Shown here piece by piece: positions 60,888 through 64,000 of a DNA stretch of 64,000 bases (positions are counted from its first letter, which is position 1; each line of letters begins with the position of its first letter). The stretch covers positions 496,001 to 560,000 of the forward strand of contig JAXLZC010000001.1 of assembly GCA_046351095.1 (NCBI GenBank), in the 5' to 3' direction. Source of the stretch: BQWY01 sp046351095. GTDB taxonomy: Bacteria > Nitrospirota > Nitrospiria > Nitrospirales > Nitrospiraceae. Made by a program: the position numbers and the translations under genes. The notes under the pieces were generated by a model, which did not search any database, was not told the origin of the DNA, and was given only the letters and a program-made list of their open reading frames with translations.

Positions 60888-61271
60888 ATGCTGCGAGTCG
60901 GTCAATTGATGAATCAAGAACTGGTGACGGTGGAAGCGGCCACGACGATCAGTCAGGCCGCCCGCTTGATGAATGCGCGGCGCATCGGCAGCCTCTTGGT
61001 GCGACGCCAGGGCGATATCGTGGGGATCGTGACGGAGCCGGACATCATCCGTAAAGGGTTGGCGCAGGGGTTGGATGTGCGGAGCACGCCCGTGGGCGAC
61101 ATCATGAGCGCGCCGATCGTGAGCATCGACGAACGGCGCCCGATCACCGAAGCCGCCAAGCTGATGCAAACGCACCACACCCGCCACCTCGGCGTCTGTA
61201 AGGGCGAACGCCTCGTCGGCGTCGTCTCTGTCCGCGATTTCCTCCAGCCGGTCTCGACCGACACCTTCTAA
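60888..61271 (+). CDS. Tandem CBS-domain protein
   Basis: GAGGAGGGTGTCC before the ATG at 60888 sets the start. The 127 residues hold two CBS motifs: LVTVEAATTISQAARLMNAR with IGSLLVRRQGDIVGIVTE, and PIVSIDERRPITEAAKLMQ with HLGVCKGERLVGVVSVRD. CBS pairs bind adenine nucleotides or similar ligands and regulate other proteins. It stands alone, 164 bp upstream of the PstS-like gene. Confidence 0.9.
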   Translation: MLRVGQLMNQELVTVEAATTISQAARLMNARRIGSLLVRRQGDIVGIVTEPDIIRKGLAQGLDVRSTPVGDIMSAPIVSIDERRPITEAAKLMQTHHTRHLGVCKGERLVGVVSVRDFLQPVSTDTF

Positions 61272-61305
61272 TCGAGGTGCGCGGTCGTAGTGGTGCTCGA
61301 GGGCG

Positions 61306-61317
61306 ACAGTTAACTGT
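61306..61317. promoter_or_regulatory. 12-bp perfect palindrome ACAGTTAACTGT
   Basis: The palindrome lies between the CBS gene stop and the PstS-like gene start, about 118 bp before the ATG. It could be a regulator binding site. It does not match the PhoB box, for which no clear copy was found. Confidence 0.4.
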
Positions 61318-61434
61318 TTCGTAACAATCGAGATATGTCGTTGCAATATGAACGGGGCAAACTACGCCATATATTCGTTCATCATAGGCACTGGAGCGCA
61401 CACACCATAGTAGAGGTACAAGGAGGTTGATCTG

Positions 61435-62529
61435 ATGGCATCGAATGCAGGACAGAGGCAGCAGGCAGTTGCGGCGGGCATGATGGTATTGGCACTGTCT
61501 GTGATGGGGATCCAGGCCGCCAACGCGGAACACTCCGGCCCGATCGCCAGTCTCCAGGTGGACGAGCGCTTGTTGGCTTATACGCCGACGCAACAGGTCT
61601 CGGGCACTTTGAAAGTACAGGGCTCGGATACGATGGCGTCGTTGATGCATCGGTTGTCCAGCGAGTTTCAACGCCGTCAATCCAAGGTGAGCGCCACGAC
61701 CGTCGGCGGCGGGTCCAACAAGGCGATCACGCAATTTCTCGAAACGCCGCTGAAGTTCACCGGCAAGATCAATTTGAAGGAAGAGCGTCCGGCCCATCCG
61801 GCCGTCATCGCCTCCTCGCGGCCGTTGACGGAGAAGGAGCTCAAGGAATTTGTGACGACCCACGGGTATGAACCGCTGGCGGTGCCGGTGGCCATGGACG
61901 CCGTGGCCTTGTACGTGAACGCCGAGAATCCCCTGCAGGGACTGACGCTGGATCAGGTCGATGCGATATTTTCCGCCGGCCAGCAGCGCGGCCATCAAGC
62001 GGCCGTGACGCAATGGGGGCAATTGGGCCTCGGGCACAACTGGGAATCGTCGCCGGTCCATATGTATGGACGCGACAGCCGCTCCGGCACGCGTGCCTTC
62101 TTCCAAGAACATGCGTTGGCGGGCGGGGCGTTTTCGTCGAAGGTGGTGGAAGAGCCGGGCGCGGCATCCGTCATTTTGGATGTCATGCGCGATCCGGTCG
62201 GGATCGGGTACAGCGGGATTGGGTTGGAAACGGCTAACACACACATCATCGCAATCGCCGAAAACGCGAACTCGCCGTTTGTGATGCCGACGGCGGCCAC
62301 AGTTGCGGACCAGACCTACCCGCTCCGCCGCTTGTTGTACCTGTATGTCGATAAGGCGCCGGGGGCGTCGTTGACCCCGGCCGTGCAGGAGTTTCTCTCG
62401 TTCGTGACCAGCCGCGACGGGCAAGAAGCGGTGGTCAAGGCCGGGTTCTTCCCTGTGCCGGTCGATCAGTTCAAGAAGGGTATGTTTGCCTTGGAGCCGA
62501 TTGGAGTGGTGGCGCCGGTTTCCAATTAG
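61435..62529 (+). CDS. PstS-like phosphate-type ABC binding protein
   Basis: A signal peptide (AGMMVLALSVMGIQAANA) precedes a periplasmic binding protein with LKVQGSDTMASLMHRLSSEF, VGGGSNKAITQFLE and SGTRAFFQEHALAGGAF, the usual phosphate-binding SGT motif. 364 residues. AAGGAGG lies before the ATG. Phosphate uptake is inferred, but no pstC, pstA or pstB gene follows. The binding site Ser and Thr of SGTR support an oxyanion ligand. Confidence 0.85.
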   Translation: MASNAGQRQQAVAAGMMVLALSVMGIQAANAEHSGPIASLQVDERLLAYTPTQQVSGTLKVQGSDTMASLMHRLSSEFQRRQSKVSATTVGGGSNKAITQFLETPLKFTGKINLKEERPAHPAVIASSRPLTEKELKEFVTTHGYEPLAVPVAMDAVALYVNAENPLQGLTLDQVDAIFSAGQQRGHQAAVTQWGQLGLGHNWESSPVHMYGRDSRSGTRAFFQEHALAGGAFSSKVVEEPGAASVILDVMRDPVGIGYSGIGLETANTHIIAIAENANSPFVMPTAATVADQTYPLRRLLYLYVDKAPGASLTPAVQEFLSFVTSRDGQEAVVKAGFFPVPVDQFKKGMFALEPIGVVAPVSN

Positions 62530-62561
62530 TCGGGTATAGTCGACGCGAAGGTGTGAACAAG

Positions 62562-62600
62562 GCGGCTGCCAGAGCGAATCCGGCAGCCGCTTCTTTTTTA
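62562..62600 (+). terminator. Rho-independent terminator of the PstS-like gene
   Basis: GCGGCTGCC (62562-62570) and GGCAGCCGC (62582-62590), 9 bp, followed by TTCTTTTTTA. Confidence 0.88.
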
Positions 62601-62676
62601 CGGCAAGCGGCGCGATACGCGCCTGTGTGTCGTGTGTCGGTGGAGGCTCTGCGCGTGGCGCGCGTGAGCCGGAAGG

Positions 62677-63669
62677 CTACTTACGTGCCGGTGTGGGCGT
62701 CTTTGCCTTCGGCTTAGCGAGGTCTTGGCGCAGGGTGGCGAGCTCGTCCTGCAGCACCTGCATGGATTTCTGCTGCTCGTCCAGACGAGAGCGCAGCTCT
62801 TGATTCGTGGTGGTGAGCTGCTGCACCTGTTGCTGCAGGGTCGATTCCTGCGGCTCGGCGCCTGCCGCGAGCGGCGCTCTGGTCTCCGTCGGTCGCTCGG
62901 CTGTGCGAGGTGTGGATTCCGAGCCGGTGGGGGCAGGCTTGCGATCTACGATAGGCGTACCGCCTCCCCGCTTGAACGCCCAAAATTCTGGGATATTGAT
63001 CGACAGGTGCACGCGATCGAACGTCGCCCAGCGCGGTTCCATGACGTCCGGCACCATCGTGTACATAGCCGGCCCGGACAGCCAGAGTTTCATGCCCTTC
63101 GTATCGCGCGGGTCGCGCTCTTCCATGCCCGCCGTATTGGTGCGCGTGAAGGCTGTGTGGTCGGTGAGGACGATATGTAGATAGCGATCGCGTAGGAACA
63201 GCGCTCCCATCGTCTGTTCGGTCGCGTGCGACTTCACATCTTGCGGCAATGTAAACGTGACGCGCTCCTCCGGCGTCGCCTGCGCAAACGCCGCCGTCAC
63301 GGCGGGCAGCAATTGGTCGAGTTGCGTGTCGGTGAACACCGGAATCGGACGTGGTTGCTCGAGCATCCCGACGAGGGTACCGCTCCACCCGCTGACCATT
63401 AACGAACGCAAGATCGTCCGCAGTTCGTCGGTGTTGAGCCGACCGGGATGCGCATTGGCCACGGGGGTGTCGGCCCGTCGAATCGACGGGTCTCGTTCCA
63501 GCGAGACGACCAGTCCTTGGCGATCGACCACCGTGCGCTCGTGCGAGAGTAATCCGCATCCACCGAGCACGACCGGCGAGACAGCGAGAAGACTGACGAA
63601 GACAAGGTCAGTCGCGCGCGGTCGTCGTAATACGTGGCGCGAGCGTCGAGCCAGTATGGTTATTTGCAT
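62677..63669 (-). CDS. Lipoprotein with C-terminal coiled coil
   Basis: The ATG at 63669 gives MQITILARRSRHVLRRPRAT, then a hydrophobic stretch ending in VVLGGC (Cys about 36), a lipobox. The central 200 residues contain ERVTFTLPQDVKSHATEQTM and LHIVLTDHTAFTRTNTAG, a beta-rich region, and the last 75 residues form a coiled coil (QQQVQQLTTTNQELRSRLDE) ending in a Lys/Pro/Thr tail. No known domain. The reading frame is open much further upstream but this start is the most natural. It overlaps the next gene by 10 bp. Confidence 0.72.
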   Translation of the reverse strand: MQITILARRSRHVLRRPRATDLVFVSLLAVSPVVLGGCGLLSHERTVVDRQGLVVSLERDPSIRRADTPVANAHPGRLNTDELRTILRSLMVSGWSGTLVGMLEQPRPIPVFTDTQLDQLLPAVTAAFAQATPEERVTFTLPQDVKSHATEQTMGALFLRDRYLHIVLTDHTAFTRTNTAGMEERDPRDTKGMKLWLSGPAMYTMVPDVMEPRWATFDRVHLSINIPEFWAFKRGGGTPIVDRKPAPTGSESTPRTAERPTETRAPLAAGAEPQESTLQQQVQQLTTTNQELRSRLDEQQKSMQVLQDELATLRQDLAKPKAKTPTPARK

Positions 63670-63950
63670 TGGAATTGAATCCCCCATCGCCGATCGAATC
63701 CTATCTGTCCGCGCCAATTTTTTTCTGTGGCGGGACTCACCTTCGCGACTTGTCCCTCTTTCACGATGCGATAGCCCTGGGGACAGCGCTCGGCGGCGAT
63801 GTCCATCGCATCGCGGCGGGCCGGCGAACTCAACACATCCGCATCGGTCTGATAGGAGTAGGTGAGGAGTCCTCCATCGGCGGTCTCGTCTCTGAGTGTT
63901 GCGCCTGTCCCGCAACTCGTCAGAACGCACAGCAGGACGAACAACGACAC
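63660..63950 (-). CDS. Small lipoprotein (may begin beyond the window)
   Basis: A GTG at 63950 begins MSLFVLLCVLTSC, a lipobox after a short signal (Cys about 13). The mature protein (about 80 residues) has ERCPQGYRIVKEGQVAKVSP and ends in FQCK. The n-region is short of positive charge, and the open frame continues to the window edge without a standard start, so a longer N-terminus beyond 64000 is possible. It overlaps the downstream lipoprotein gene. Confidence 0.6.
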   Translation of the reverse strand: MSLFVLLCVLTSCGTGATLRDETADGGLLTYSYQTDADVLSSPARRDAMDIAAERCPQGYRIVKEGQVAKVSPATEKNWRGQIGFDRRWGIQFQCK

Positions 63951-64000
63951 GCGGCCAACGATGCGTGAGCTGTTGTGACCAGGCGAATTGACGGACGAAC

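Noticed and set aside
61144..62424. Leftward frame of 426 residues
   Set aside because: It is antisense to the PstS-like gene, rich in Arg and His, and without motif.

Overview
The window looks like a chromosomal segment of a Nitrospira-type bacterium (Nitrospirota). It is GC-rich and densely coded, it carries Gram-negative envelope genes (Pal-like OmpA protein, OmpH/Skp, several lipoproteins), and it contains the long HflX type with an extra N-terminal region. The taxonomic call is inference from gene content and protein character; no marker gene such as rRNA lies here.

Layout. 1-3235: a lipoprotein, then a leftward run rsmD-coaD-aspartate aminotransferase-fmdB. 3.7-8.7 kb: a small zinc-ribbon gene, radC behind a structured promoter, an array of AAGACGG heptads, then a leftward group with HtrA protease, an RCK_C-like coiled-coil protein and a methyltransferase. 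8.8-15.3 kb: proA, threonine aldolase, a nucleotidyltransferase-like protein, and gnd-zwf of the oxidative pentose phosphate pathway. 15.3-22.2 kb: thioredoxin and SGNH hydrolase; a HEAT-repeat protein next to an HD-GYP protein that seem to share an N-terminal module; ompH; a rhodanese; a radical SAM protein. 22.3-28.5 kb: serS with tRNA-Ser, two more tRNAs, and small regulators and hypotheticals. 28.5-38.4 kb: a long leftward block tsaD-hflX-nth-yicC-gmk-rpoZ-coaBC-TPR, followed by an OPT transporter. 38.5-47.1 kb: clpC, a nucleoside hydrolase gene broken by a stop codon, a methyltransferase, a marR/lipoprotein divergent pair, nadK and an FAD oxidoreductase. 47.3-51.0 kb: fumC, hsp20 and citrate synthase, separated by two more heptad arrays. 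51.2-64 kb: small redox and unknown genes, ribonuclease D, a DnaJ-like protein, an IS3 transposase remnant, a very large YyaL/aldo-keto reductase fusion, a Pal-like lipoprotein, a CBS protein, a PstS-like binding protein and two lipoproteins.

Functionally this is mostly housekeeping: CoA synthesis (coaD, coaBC), nucleotide and RNA metabolism (gmk, rpoZ, rnd, rsmD), translation (serS, tRNAs, tsaD), proteostasis (clpC, hsp20, HtrA) and central carbon metabolism (gltA-type citrate synthase, fumC, zwf, gnd). The most unusual points are hflX, whose conserved N-terminus is open but has only an ATT start behind a strong Shine-Dalgarno; the HEAT/HD-GYP pair; the YyaL-AKR fusion; a nonsense codon in nucleoside hydrolase; face-to-face promoters with twin operators at marR; and dispersed 7-bp repeat arrays that also inflate open reading frames upstream of fumC and hsp20.
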